Source: JBJXFE01 sp046153875
GTDB lineage: Bacteria > Planctomycetota > Phycisphaerae > Phycisphaerales > UBA1924
Length of the DNA: 47,684 nucleotides
Assembly (NCBI GenBank): GCA_046153875.1
Contig: JBJXFE010000066.1
Span: 1-47,684 of the forward strand
Direction of reading: 5' to 3'
Within the stretch, counting starts at the first letter, position 1. The number at the start of each line of letters is the position of its first letter. Made by a program: the position numbers and the translations under genes. The notes below the pieces were generated by a model that saw only the letters and a list, made by a program, of their open reading frames with translations, made no database searches and was not told where the DNA came from. This document shows, piece by piece, positions 18,248 to 26,917 of the stretch.

Positions 18248-19251
18248 CTGCCGGGCCCGAAGAGATCGCCGCCGCCGTGGCGCGCCTGCGGGCGGGCGGG
18301 GTGGTGGCCTTCCCCACCGAGACGGTCTACGGGCTGGGCGGCGACGCGATGAGCGCGGACGCGGTGGGGCGGGTCTTCGCGCTCAAGGGTCGGCCCGCGA
18401 CGAACCCGCTTATCGTGCATGTGTCGGGCGAACCGATGGGGCGGGAACTGGCCGCGACGGGAGCCTGGTCGAAGGACGCGGCCGCGCTGGCCCGCGCGTT
18501 CTGGCCCGGATCGCTGACGATCGTCGTGGCGAAGGCCGGGCTCGTGCCGCCGATCGTGACGGGGGGCGGGGCGACGGTCGGCGTGCGCTGCCCGGCGCAC
18601 CACGCCACGCTTGCGATGATCGAGGGATTCGGCGGCCCTGTCGTCGGCCCGAGCGCCAACCCGTCGGGGCGCGTCTCCCCCACCACCGCCGCACACGTGC
18701 GCGCGTCCTTCGGCGAGCGCGACGTGCTCGTGCTCGACGGCGGACCGTGCCGCGGCGGGATCGAGTCCACGGTCGTGTCGCTCGCCGGGCCGGCGCCGCG
18801 CGTGCTGCGCCCCGGGCCGGTGAGCGTGGAACAGATCGCGGGCGTGCTCGGGCGTGCGGTCGAGCGGCCGCCCGCAGGCGAGGTCGCGCCGGCGGACGAG
18901 GCGGCGGCGTCGCCGGGGATGCAGGCGCGGCACTACGCACCGCGGACCCGAGCGGTGCTGTTCGAGCCCGCGGAGGAAGCCCGCGTTCTCTCACGCGTGC
19001 TCTCCGGCGGGGGACGCATCGCCGTGATCTCGGGCGGTGTGTCGGGCGTGCCGCCGCCGCACGTTCACCTGAGAATGCCGCTCGACGCCGACGGGTACGC
19101 GGCCCGGCTTTACGCGGCCCTGCGCGAGGCGGACGAGCTCGGTGTCGATCTGATCGCGGTGGAGCGCCCGAACGAGTCGGGGACGCTCTGGGACGCGATC
19201 CGGGACCGTTTGTCGCGGGCGGCGGCACCGGCCGGCCAAGGCACGAGGTAG
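18244..19251 (+). CDS. L-threonylcarbamoyladenylate synthase, Sua5 type
   Basis: A 335-residue YrdC-domain protein with a Sua5 C-terminal domain. The motifs are GGVVAFPTETVYGLGGDA (18-35), KGRPATNPLIVHV, RAFWPGSLTIVV, VGPSANPSGRVSPTTA and GGIESTVVSL. It makes threonylcarbamoyl-AMP for the t6A37 tRNA modification, together with TsaD, TsaB and TsaE. PGMQARHYAPRTRAVLF (about 221-237) is the linker typical of Sua5, longer than TsaC. The start is GTG overlapping the stop of the TolC-like gene, so translation is coupled to an unrelated envelope gene. Confidence 0.92.
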   Translation: MTAGPEEIAAAVARLRAGGVVAFPTETVYGLGGDAMSADAVGRVFALKGRPATNPLIVHVSGEPMGRELAATGAWSKDAAALARAFWPGSLTIVVAKAGLVPPIVTGGGATVGVRCPAHHATLAMIEGFGGPVVGPSANPSGRVSPTTAAHVRASFGERDVLVLDGGPCRGGIESTVVSLAGPAPRVLRPGPVSVEQIAGVLGRAVERPPAGEVAPADEAAASPGMQARHYAPRTRAVLFEPAEEARVLSRVLSGGGRIAVISGGVSGVPPPHVHLRMPLDADGYAARLYAALREADELGVDLIAVERPNESGTLWDAIRDRLSRAAAPAGQGTR

Positions 19252-19352
19252 GACGCCCGGTCAGTTTCGCGGGCCCGCGGCGGGTGCGCGGCTCCTATGG
19301 TTCGGCCCTCCACCTGAACCCCACGCCCGCCCCTGAACCGGAGTTCCGTTCG

Positions 19353-20840
19353 ATGTCCTCGAAGGTTCGCATCGCGCTCGCCCCGGGCGACGGCATCGGC
19401 CCCGAGATCACGGGCGCGGCCCTGGAGCTGTTCCGGCTCGCGGGCGTGCTCGACCACGTCGAGTTCGTGCCGGTGGAGATGGGGCGCGCGGTGTTCGAGC
19501 GCGGCAACACGCGCGGCATGACCGATGACGCGGTGCGCGTGATCGAGGAGTGCGGGCTGCTGTTCAAGGGGCCGATGGAGACGCCCACCGGCGGCGGGGG
19601 CAAGTCGATCAACGTGACGGCCCGCAAGATGTGGGGCGCGTTCGCCAACCTGCGCCACTTCAAGACGTTCCCGGGCGTGCCGACCGTGTACTCGCGGGGC
19701 GGCATCCACGTCGATTTCTACGTCGTCCGCGAGAACATCGAGGACACCTACGGCGGGATCGAGCACCGCCTGTCGGCCGACGTGGTCCAGTGCAAGCGGC
19801 TCATCTCCGCGCCGGGGTCCGATCAGGTCCACGGGTTCGCGTTCGAGGCGGCCCGGCGGCTGGGGATCGACCGCGTGGTGTGCGGGCACAAGGCCAACAT
19901 CATGAAAATGACGGACGGCCTGTTCCTGGAGCGCTTCCGCGAGGAGGCCAAGTCGCACCCGGGGATCGCCGTGCAGGACGTCATCATCGACGCGCTGTGC
20001 ATGAACCTGGTGATGCGCCCGCAGCAGTACCGCATGGTGGTGCTGCCGAACCTGCAAGGCGACATCGTGTCGGACCTGGCGGCGGGGCTCGTCGGCGGGC
20101 TGGGGTTCGCGCCAAGCGCCAACATCGGGCGGTTCATCAGCATCTTCGAGGCGGTCCACGGGACCGCCCCGGACATCGCGGGGCGGGGGATCGCCAACCC
20201 CACGGCGGTCATTCTCTCGGGCCTGATGATGCTGCGGCACATCGGGCTCGGCCGGGCGGCGGCTCTGATCGAGAACGCGGTGGTGACGGCGCTGGAGGAG
20301 GGCGTGCGGACGGGCGACTTCGGCGAGCCGGCGAAGCCCGCGCTCGGCACGGGTGCGTTCGTCCGCGCGATCGCGGACCGCCTGGGCCGGTCGCCCGCGA
20401 CGATCGCCCCCGCGCCGGTGCCGGAAAGGGACCTCCCGTCGTTCACACCGCCGGTGCGGCCGCCCGCCCCGGCGATGCTGCGGACTTTCCGCGGGGTCAC
20501 CACCCGGATCGTGGGGTGCGATGCGTACCTGGACGCGGCCGACACGCCCGCGGACCTGGCCTCGGCGATGGCGAAGACCGGCGAGGGCACGCCCTTCGCG
20601 CTCACGCTCATCAGCAACCGCGGCACGCAGGTGTGGCCGACGGGGTCGGTGTTCACCGAGTGCGTGGACTACTACCGCGTGCGGTTCGAGCTGCGCCGGG
20701 GCGCCGATCCGGACGCGGCGGACCAGGCGGCGGTGCTGGCCCTGCTCCACGCCGTGGCCCGGCGATTCACGGTGGTGTCGTACGAGCTGCTGCGGACCTA
20801 CGACGGGAAGAAGGGTTTTTCGCTCGCCCAGGGGCAATAA
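19353..20840 (+). CDS. icd: Isocitrate dehydrogenase, long (Thermus-type) form
   Basis: A 495-residue beta-decarboxylating dehydrogenase, matching the roughly 496-residue Thermus thermophilus type with its extra C-terminal domain (FRLKMISNRGTQV-like block here as FALTLISNRGTQVWP, and the tail GFSLAQGQ). PGDGIGPEIT (11-20), the substrate loop KSINVTARK (84-92), and NLQGDIVSDLAAGLVGGLGF are the family blocks. The coenzyme loop reads HGTAPDIAGRG with Asp274-Ile275. In E. coli and Thermus enzymes these positions are Lys-Tyr for NADP, while Asp-Ile is the pair linked to NAD in isopropylmalate and NAD-isocitrate dehydrogenases. The start is ATG. No terminator is visible before the next gene 105 bases on. 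Confidence 0.93.
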   Translation: MSSKVRIALAPGDGIGPEITGAALELFRLAGVLDHVEFVPVEMGRAVFERGNTRGMTDDAVRVIEECGLLFKGPMETPTGGGGKSINVTARKMWGAFANLRHFKTFPGVPTVYSRGGIHVDFYVVRENIEDTYGGIEHRLSADVVQCKRLISAPGSDQVHGFAFEAARRLGIDRVVCGHKANIMKMTDGLFLERFREEAKSHPGIAVQDVIIDALCMNLVMRPQQYRMVVLPNLQGDIVSDLAAGLVGGLGFAPSANIGRFISIFEAVHGTAPDIAGRGIANPTAVILSGLMMLRHIGLGRAAALIENAVVTALEEGVRTGDFGEPAKPALGTGAFVRAIADRLGRSPATIAPAPVPERDLPSFTPPVRPPAPAMLRTFRGVTTRIVGCDAYLDAADTPADLASAMAKTGEGTPFALTLISNRGTQVWPTGSVFTECVDYYRVRFELRRGADPDAADQAAVLALLHAVARRFTVVSYELLRTYDGKKGFSLAQGQ

Positions 20841-20853
20841 CGCCGGCGAGCCC

Positions 20854-20884
20854 TTGCAACTTTCCGCCGTTGTGTAACGCTATT
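20854..20884 (+). promoter_or_regulatory. Candidate ECF-like promoter upstream of the sigma-factor operon
   Basis: An AT-richer patch in the 105-base gap after icd carries GCAACTTT (20856-20863), like the AAC-T core of ECF -35 elements, and TAACGCTATT (20875-20884) about 12-16 bases downstream. It could be an autoregulated promoter for the operon at 20946-23228. Based on motif resemblance only. Confidence 0.25.
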
Positions 20885-20945
20885 GAACCGCCCGGCGTAG
20901 CTACGGTCGGCCGCCCCTTGCGGAAGACCGCGGCAGGAGACCACC

Positions 20946-21995
20946 ATGAATCGCTCGCTCGGGATGCTCACGGTCGTCGGGTCGCTCGCGGCGGGGGTCG
21001 GGCTGGCCGGGGCCGCCTTCGCCGGCCCTCTGGAGCGCAAGCTCGTGGCGGCGGACGCGACGTGGGTGGTGCACATCGACGTCGAGGCGGCGCTCGCCTC
21101 CACGATCGGCAGGCTGATGCTCGAGGACGACGAGGCGAAGAAGGCCCTGACCGAGCTGCGTGAGAAGATCGGCGTCGACGGGATGAAAGACCTCAAGGGG
21201 ATCACGATCTGGGGGCGCGAGGCGGGCGGCGAGGACGCGGTCATCGTCGCGCACACCACCGCGGTCGTGGACGACGTGCTGGAGAAGTTCCGGGGCGAAG
21301 CGGGGATCGAGGTGATCGACGCCGAGGGGTACGAGGTCCTGAGCTGGACCGACGGGAACGACCGGGCCTACGGGCACGTCCGCAGGACGCGGCGCGGCGA
21401 CGACCGGATCGTGTTCATGGCGCACCGCAAGGGCGACCTGACCCACGGGCTGCGTGTCGCCGACGGCGAGGATGAGAGCGCGGCGTCGGGCGGGGCGATC
21501 GTGAAGGACAAGCCCGGCGAGGGCGCGATCGTCTTCGTGTCGATCCCGGAAATCTCGTCGGTCGTGCCGGGACACATGGAAGAGTTCACGCCGCCGTTCT
21601 TCGGCAAACTCCAGGGGATGCGGTTCGAGGCCGGGGAGCGCGGGGGCAGGCTGTTTGCGGAAGGCGCCCTGTCAACCGCCACCAGCGAGGACGCGACGAC
21701 CGTATTTCAAGCGGTGCAGGGCCTCGTGGCGTTGGGCAAGATCGTTGGGTCAAGCAACCCGGAGATGGCCGACCTGGTGAAGCTCGCCGAGGGGCTCAAG
21801 ATCGCGTCCGAAGAGCGGACGGTGACGTTCAGCCTGGCGTGCGACGCGGGCGCGGTGCGCGAGGCGCTCAGCGCCGCCCGGGCCCGTGAGCAGAAGAAAG
21901 TGCGGACGAAGGCCGACGTCCGGGTTGAAGAGCACGATGACGACGGCGGCGTGGTCGAGCCCGCCGAGAAGGCCCGCAAGCGCAAGGGGAACTGA
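20946..21995 (+). CDS. Secreted protein of unknown function, first gene of an ECF sigma operon
   Basis: A 349-residue protein with a signal peptide (about 1-26, ending AGAAFAGP) and a start behind GGAG. The mature part begins ERKLVAADATWVVHIDVEAAL, then alternates strands and helices without a motif I recognise. It ends in a charged tail (KKVRTKADVRVEEHDDDGG...KARKRKGN). The pattern 'VP.DA.WVVHVD' after a signal peptide is frequent in planctomycete secreted proteins placed beside sigma-factor genes. It lies seven bases before the sigma gene, so the three likely form one operon. It may be a sensed or regulated envelope protein; this is inference. Confidence 0.7.
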   Translation: MNRSLGMLTVVGSLAAGVGLAGAAFAGPLERKLVAADATWVVHIDVEAALASTIGRLMLEDDEAKKALTELREKIGVDGMKDLKGITIWGREAGGEDAVIVAHTTAVVDDVLEKFRGEAGIEVIDAEGYEVLSWTDGNDRAYGHVRRTRRGDDRIVFMAHRKGDLTHGLRVADGEDESAASGGAIVKDKPGEGAIVFVSIPEISSVVPGHMEEFTPPFFGKLQGMRFEAGERGGRLFAEGALSTATSEDATTVFQAVQGLVALGKIVGSSNPEMADLVKLAEGLKIASEERTVTFSLACDAGAVREALSAARAREQKKVRTKADVRVEEHDDDGGVVEPAEKARKRKGN

Positions 21996-22002
21996 CGGCG
22001 AC

Positions 22003-22680
22003 ATGCCCGCGACCGAGCCAACGACGTGTGATCCCGGCGCGGTGCTCTCCGCGACCGCGCCGGAGGAACTCGCCCGCCGTGCCCGCGAGGGCTCGCGGGC
22101 GAGTTTCGACGCGCTGGTGGAGCGGTTCGCGCCGCGGCTGTTCAGCTTCCTGCTCCGGCGGGTCGGGTCGCGGCAGGACGCCGAGGACCTGACGCAGGAG
22201 ACATTCGTCCGGGCGTGGCGTCGGCTGGAGACCTACGACCCGGAGCGGCGTTTCTCCACATGGCTGTTCACGATCGGCGTGCGGCTGGCGGCCGCACACT
22301 ATCGGCGGCGACGGCCCGAGACCGGCTTGATCGGCGACCAGACGGACCACGGAACGGACGACGCGTCGGCGGATGCCGCGGCGCGCGACAGCGGCTCGCG
22401 GCTGTGGCGGCTGGCCGAGGAGACCCTCACCCGTGACCAGTTCTCGGCGCTCTGGCTGCGGTACGCGGAGGACGCGGGCGTGGAGGAGATCGCGCGGGTG
22501 CTGGGCAAGTCGCGCGTCGGCGTGCGGGTGATGCTCTTCCGAGCGCGGGCGCGGCTCGGGCGGCGGCTGGAGGAAGCCGGGGCGGTGGATGGGGATACGA
22601 AGGATGAACCCGGTGTGCGGCGGCCCGCGCCGACGGTCACGGTGCGGGCGCGGCGCGAACGGGTCGGAGGTGTCGCGTGA
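22003..22680 (+). CDS. ECF-family RNA polymerase sigma factor
   Basis: A 225-residue sigma-70 family protein. Region 2 is seen at about 34-90 (FDALVERFAPRLFSFLLRRV, then DAEDLTQETFVRAWRRLETY and FSTWLFTIGVRLA). Region 4 is at about 145-190 (LTRDQFSALWLRYAEDAGVEEIARVLGKS with VRVMLFRARARL). The ATG at 22003 follows the upstream stop by seven bases. A charged tail of about 35 residues follows region 4. It overlaps the next gene by GTGA, the usual arrangement for a sigma factor and its anti-sigma factor. Confidence 0.93.
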   Translation: MPATEPTTCDPGAVLSATAPEELARRAREGSRASFDALVERFAPRLFSFLLRRVGSRQDAEDLTQETFVRAWRRLETYDPERRFSTWLFTIGVRLAAAHYRRRRPETGLIGDQTDHGTDDASADAAARDSGSRLWRLAEETLTRDQFSALWLRYAEDAGVEEIARVLGKSRVGVRVMLFRARARLGRRLEEAGAVDGDTKDEPGVRRPAPTVTVRARRERVGGVA

Positions 22681-23228
22681 TGATCCGGTGGTTGTGCATG
22701 GTGCTGATCTCGGACGCGCTGGACGCGGACCGCCCGCCGCCCGCCTGGGTGGCGCGGCGCATGGAGCGGTCGGCGGACCTGCGCCGGTTCGCGGCCCGGA
22801 CCGCACGGCTGGACCGGGCGCTCGCGGGCGCGCCCCCGCCGATCGGCGAGCCGCCGCCGTTCCTGGGCGCACGCGTGCGGGCGGTGATTGAGGGCCCGCG
22901 CGACCAGGCGACGCTCGGCGCGTGGGGCCGGCTGCGGCTCGCGGCGGGCGTGACGCTGTGTGCCGCGGCGCTGGCAGGGGTATTCGTGGCGGTGAGCGTG
23001 CTGAACCCGCCGGGCGCGGGACCGGTCATCCCGCGCGGCAGGCCGGACGCGCCGAACGTCGGCCTGGGACCGATCGCGCGGTTCTCACCGGGCGCCTTCG
23101 CGGCATCGGGCGAGCAACTCGTCAAGAACGGGGCTGAGATCTGGTGGGACGAGGCGCGCGCGAGCGCCGGGGTGTTCGTGCGGACGGTGGCTTCGCGGCT
23201 TCCCTCGCCGCCGACGGTGCCGCGCTGA
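22677..23228 (+). CDS. Putative membrane anti-sigma factor lacking a zinc motif
   Basis: A 183-residue protein with one membrane helix (about 88-110, LAAGVTLCAAALAGVFVAVSV), a basic cytoplasmic N-terminus and a roughly 70-residue outer part. The position and overlap with the sigma gene suggest an anti-sigma factor. The H-x3-C-x2-C zinc motif of the ZAS family is absent, so this is inference from context. Start may be GTG at 22677 or the ATG at 22680. It ends 18 bases from the convergent pilin gene. Confidence 0.6.
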   Translation: MMIRWLCMVLISDALDADRPPPAWVARRMERSADLRRFAARTARLDRALAGAPPPIGEPPPFLGARVRAVIEGPRDQATLGAWGRLRLAAGVTLCAAALAGVFVAVSVLNPPGAGPVIPRGRPDAPNVGLGPIARFSPGAFAASGEQLVKNGAEIWWDEARASAGVFVRTVASRLPSPPTVPR

Positions 23229-23246
23229 TCGTCACGGGCCCGGGGG

Positions 23247-23864
23247 TTACGGATCGAGGCGGCGCGGGCTGGCCGAGGCGATCAGGCGGATGACGTTGGC
23301 CTCGAGCGCCGACGAGACCGCGACCGCCTGGTCGTCGTCGGGCTTGATGGTGAGGTCCACGGTGGCTCGGCGGAGCTTCGGCCCGCGGTCGTATTCCAGC
23401 GTGAAGGTCGCCGCCCGCAGGTTGCGGATGAGCGGGTACTCGACGAACGACGTCTGGGCGGCGCCGGTGTACTCCCAGCGCTTGTACATGAGCTGAAAGA
23501 ACCCCACACCGGCGACGCCGTCCGCGACCTTCTCCAGGCGGGTGATCTGCCGGTACGCCGCGGCGTCGTTCCGGGCCGTCACGAACTCGATGTAGTCGGA
23601 GGTGATCTTGGTGGGAACGATGACGCCGACCGGGTAGGGCCCGAAGCTCTCGCCCGAGCGGATCATGGCCAGCGCGCGGTGCATGACCATGCGCGACACG
23701 ACGTGCGTGGACGCCGACTCCGTCGTGACCTCGTAGGACTTGAACGAGCTGTCGAGCGCGACCAGGCACGCGGACAGGAGCATCCCGCTGATCGACAGGG
23801 CGATCAGGAGTTCGATCATGCTGAACGCCCGGCGGACCCGGCTCCTGCGGACGGTCGTGTTCAC
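23247..23864 (-). CDS. GspJ-like prepilin (minor pseudopilin)
   Basis: A 205-residue protein with a prepilin leader: basic residues, then RRAFSMIELLIALSISGML, in which cleavage is expected between Ala and Phe and Glu5 of the mature form is present. The body (SGESFGPYPVG..., FTLEYDRGPKLRRATVDLTI) has the strand pattern of GspJ/PilW-type minor pseudopilins. The start is GTG overlapping the stop of the PilX-like gene (GTGA at 23864-23861) behind GGAGG. Last gene of the pilus-type cluster. Confidence 0.78.
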   Translation of the reverse strand: MNTTVRRSRVRRAFSMIELLIALSISGMLLSACLVALDSSFKSYEVTTESASTHVVSRMVMHRALAMIRSGESFGPYPVGVIVPTKITSDYIEFVTARNDAAAYRQITRLEKVADGVAGVGFFQLMYKRWEYTGAAQTSFVEYPLIRNLRAATFTLEYDRGPKLRRATVDLTIKPDDDQAVAVSSALEANVIRLIASASPRRLDP

Positions 23865-26842
23865 TTGGAGGCCTCCCGGTAGGTGATGCGCTGGACGTCG
23901 ATCTGGAGCGGGATCACCATGCCGTCGGGCATGATCAGGTCGCGGTCGAAGCGGAGCTTGATCGCGCCGTAGCCGTAGAACGGGACGGGGACGGAGCCGA
24001 CCGGCGCTGGGCCCTGGGGCCCGACGTCCGGCAGCCCGTCGCCGTTGGTGTCGTACCCGACGATCTTGGTCGGCACGCCGCCGATGGTGATGATCGGGAG
24101 GGTGCGCGGGTCGAGCGACTCGTCGTCGCCCTCGTCGGGCCCGAAGTACCCGATGGTGGTGTTGAAGAGGGCTGCGTTGCCGGCCGGGTTGCCGAGCGGG
24201 TCCTGCAGCGGCCCCTCGCCGAGGACGGGCTTGAAGGTCATGAGGAGAGCGCCGTTGATCTCGGCGTTCCCGCGGATGTCGAGCACGCCCGCGACGATAG
24301 CGCCGCGGAGCTGGATGTCCTGGCTGGGCGGGCTGTTGAAGGCGCCGAGGTCCACCGAGTACTGCGGGAGCATGAGCGAGCTCTTGCGGATCTCGGGCAG
24401 GTCCGCGGCCTCGGGGTTGAGGTCGGGGTTGCTCGGCTGGGTGGGGTGGGCCTCGACGAACTTGGTCGCGCCGGTGAACTGCATCTTGTTGCGGACGTGG
24501 GTGTAGCCGACGGGCGAGTCGCTGACGATGGACCCCACGAAGAGGCAGCTATGGAACCGGAGGTTGTTGGACCACGCCTTGGTGTCCACGACGCGCTTGC
24601 CGCTGATGACCAGCGGTTCGGGGAGGCTGTCGTACCCGACGGTGAGCGGGATCTGGGCGGCCGGGATGTCTCCCTTGTCGAGCGGGGTGACGGCCATCAG
24701 GATCATCTGCTGGGGCGGGATCGCGGTCGGCGGGAGCATGGGCGGATAGCTGTTCTCGCCGGCCTGGTCGCCGTAGATAAACCGCGGGGGGTCGAGGACG
24801 GGCTTGCCCGTCCCGGGGTCGAGCTTGAGTTTGCCGTAGATGGTCCAGTTGACGTGGGTGTTCTGGATCCAGGATCGGACGTAGGTGACGCCGGCGAAGG
24901 TGCAGTTATTGAACAGGGCGTTGGTTCCCTGCGGGACCTGAACGTCCTTGAACTCCATGTTCTCGTAGACGGGCCGGTAGTACCAGTCGGAGAAGTTGGG
25001 GCTGTTGAAGGGGGTCTTCTCGAAGTAGGCGGTGCTCCAGTTGTCGGGGAGGCCGTCGCCGTTGGCGTCCGGGCTGACGGGGTAGTAGCGTGCCGCCCCC
25101 GCCGCCGGGTTGTTCATTGCGGGAGTCCACGTCGCGAGCTGGGTTGTGGAGATCCCCAGGTTCGCGGCGACCTGGTCGGCGAAGGGATCGCCGTCGGCCG
25201 CGGATTTGAGCGTGCTCTCCGCGGTGTTGAAGCTGTCGGGGGTGAGCTCGGGCATGGCGGTGTTGCTCACCTGGAACTCGACGGCGGACGCGCCCTCGCC
25301 GGGATTGATGGCGCCCTGGAGTCGCGCCATGTAGGAGCCCTGGCCCGCGGTCCAGGCCGCCGAGTCCACGCGGAATCGGAGCTTTCCCTGCACCTTGGCG
25401 TACTGGTCCCGTCGATCGATGATGCCGTCTCGGTATCCCAGGGCCTGGTCGGCCCAGACGTGCTCGTAGGGCGGGCCGGGTCGGAGGTAGTTGCCGAGCC
25501 CCGCCGCGATGGTGGTCGAGGTGGCGGGCTCGATGTCATTGAGGGCGTCGATGCCGGGCTGGAATCGCCCGTCGCCGTTGTTGTCGACGAAGGTGGAGTC
25601 CCCGTTGTTGTTGCGGTCCGGGACGGAGGAGTCGATGAGCCACCCCAGGTCCTCGTCGACCGTGGCGCCGCCCGCGCCGACGAACTCGGGGGTGAGCAGC
25701 GCGTTGGGCGTGCCGGCGCGGAGGGCGTCGGAGAGCGCGACCACGCCGTCGGTGTTGGTGTCGTAGCGCCGGATGAAGAGGTCGAAGTCGTCGACCATCC
25801 CGTCCCCCGTCAGGTCCAGGGCCGAGCCGTCCGGGGACCCGTTGCCGTCGAGGTCGGGGATGCCCGTGCTCTCGGTGGGGTGGGCGGTGCGCAGGCGGTT
25901 GTCCTGGTCGACGTCGTAGGCTGCGATGCCGGTGTAGAGCTTGTCGAGCGCGCCGTCGAGGACGGTGTCGATGCCGTAGAAGTCGCTCTTGAGCACGAGC
26001 GGGTCGCCGTACTCGGCGGCGACGTCCTCGAACACCGCGCCCAGGTCGCCCTCGACCGACACGTTCTTGCCGATCATGATGCGGCTGGGGCTGACGACGG
26101 CGGCGTCCACGCGCTTGATGAGGCGGAAGTCCTCCATGATGCGCCGTGTCACGGGGCGCTCGTCGGTGCCGTAGTCGAAGTCGTACCCGGTGACGATCAC
26201 GCGGATGTCGGTCCCGTTGGCCAGCGGGGCGTAGTCGACCTGGAAGGCCGTGCCGCCGCCGGGGTTGGATATCTGGTCCGCGAGGCCGACGATGGGCGTG
26301 CGGAGCCAGTTGTCGAGGGCGTAGACGGTCGCGTTGGTGCCGGTCGGCGCGGGGCCGAGGGTCGGCGCGGCGACGTGCCCCGTGATGACGATGACGTTGG
26401 CATCCTGGGCGTGAGCCTGGGCCAGGGCCTCGGCGGCGCCCGCGGGCGTGCCGAGCATGTTGCTGAAGGTCGTCGGCGGCAGCGCGGGCAGCGCGCCGTC
26501 GCCGGAGACGAACGCCCCGGTCCAGATGCGCTGCCCGAAGGCGGCGTCCACCTCGCCCTTGGCGACGGCGAAGCGGCGCACGGCTTCGACGAGGCGCGCC
26601 TCGGCGATCCCCAGGCCCGTCTCGGCCGCGCCGAGCGCGCGGGTGACGTGCTGGTGCGTGGCCGCGGTGATGATGTTCCCCTTGCTCAGGATCGCCATCG
26701 CCGCGGCGAGCGATCCGAAGAGAATCAGGAACATCATGGAAACGACGGAGACGACCCCCCGCCGGCGGCCCCGGGCGGCCCGACGGGCCGCGCGACGCAC
26801 GAACGACGGGACGGTCATCGGACGATCAGGCTTCGCTCGCAT
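23861..26842 (-). CDS. Large PilX-like envelope protein with five calcium-loop motifs
   Basis: A 993-residue protein. A basic N-terminus and one membrane helix (about 28-53, VVSVVSMMFLILFGSLAAAM) resemble the PilX/Tad-like head of non-classical minor pilins. Residues 330-432 hold a series of Asp-rich loops: DLDGNGSPDGSALD (330-343), DLTGDGMVDDFD (343-354), DTNTDGVVALSD (361-372), DRNNNGD (409-415) and DNNGDGRFQPGID (420-432). Two more occur further on (DANGDGLPD and DTNGDGLPD). These match EF-hand, dockerin or thrombospondin-3 calcium sites. The rest looks beta-rich. The start is ATG behind GGGGAG; an in-frame ATG at 26818 is possible. It overlaps the GspJ-like gene. Confidence 0.7.
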   Translation of the reverse strand: MRAKPDRPMTVPSFVRRAARRAARGRRRGVVSVVSMMFLILFGSLAAAMAILSKGNIITAATHQHVTRALGAAETGLGIAEARLVEAVRRFAVAKGEVDAAFGQRIWTGAFVSGDGALPALPPTTFSNMLGTPAGAAEALAQAHAQDANVIVITGHVAAPTLGPAPTGTNATVYALDNWLRTPIVGLADQISNPGGGTAFQVDYAPLANGTDIRVIVTGYDFDYGTDERPVTRRIMEDFRLIKRVDAAVVSPSRIMIGKNVSVEGDLGAVFEDVAAEYGDPLVLKSDFYGIDTVLDGALDKLYTGIAAYDVDQDNRLRTAHPTESTGIPDLDGNGSPDGSALDLTGDGMVDDFDLFIRRYDTNTDGVVALSDALRAGTPNALLTPEFVGAGGATVDEDLGWLIDSSVPDRNNNGDSTFVDNNGDGRFQPGIDALNDIEPATSTTIAAGLGNYLRPGPPYEHVWADQALGYRDGIIDRRDQYAKVQGKLRFRVDSAAWTAGQGSYMARLQGAINPGEGASAVEFQVSNTAMPELTPDSFNTAESTLKSAADGDPFADQVAANLGISTTQLATWTPAMNNPAAGAARYYPVSPDANGDGLPDNWSTAYFEKTPFNSPNFSDWYYRPVYENMEFKDVQVPQGTNALFNNCTFAGVTYVRSWIQNTHVNWTIYGKLKLDPGTGKPVLDPPRFIYGDQAGENSYPPMLPPTAIPPQQMILMAVTPLDKGDIPAAQIPLTVGYDSLPEPLVISGKRVVDTKAWSNNLRFHSCLFVGSIVSDSPVGYTHVRNKMQFTGATKFVEAHPTQPSNPDLNPEAADLPEIRKSSLMLPQYSVDLGAFNSPPSQDIQLRGAIVAGVLDIRGNAEINGALLMTFKPVLGEGPLQDPLGNPAGNAALFNTTIGYFGPDEGDDESLDPRTLPIITIGGVPTKIVGYDTNGDGLPDVGPQGPAPVGSVPVPFYGYGAIKLRFDRDLIMPDGMVIPLQIDVQRITYREASK

Positions 26843-26917
26843 CGCTCAGGCTCCCCAGCTCCTCCGTCCACACTCCGGTCCTCCGCCGAATCCCTGTCGA
26901 ACGATCCCGAGGGCGCG

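Noticed and set aside
22677..23228. Zinc-binding anti-sigma factor
   Set aside because: The H-x3-C-x2-C motif is missing, so only the position supports an anti-sigma role.
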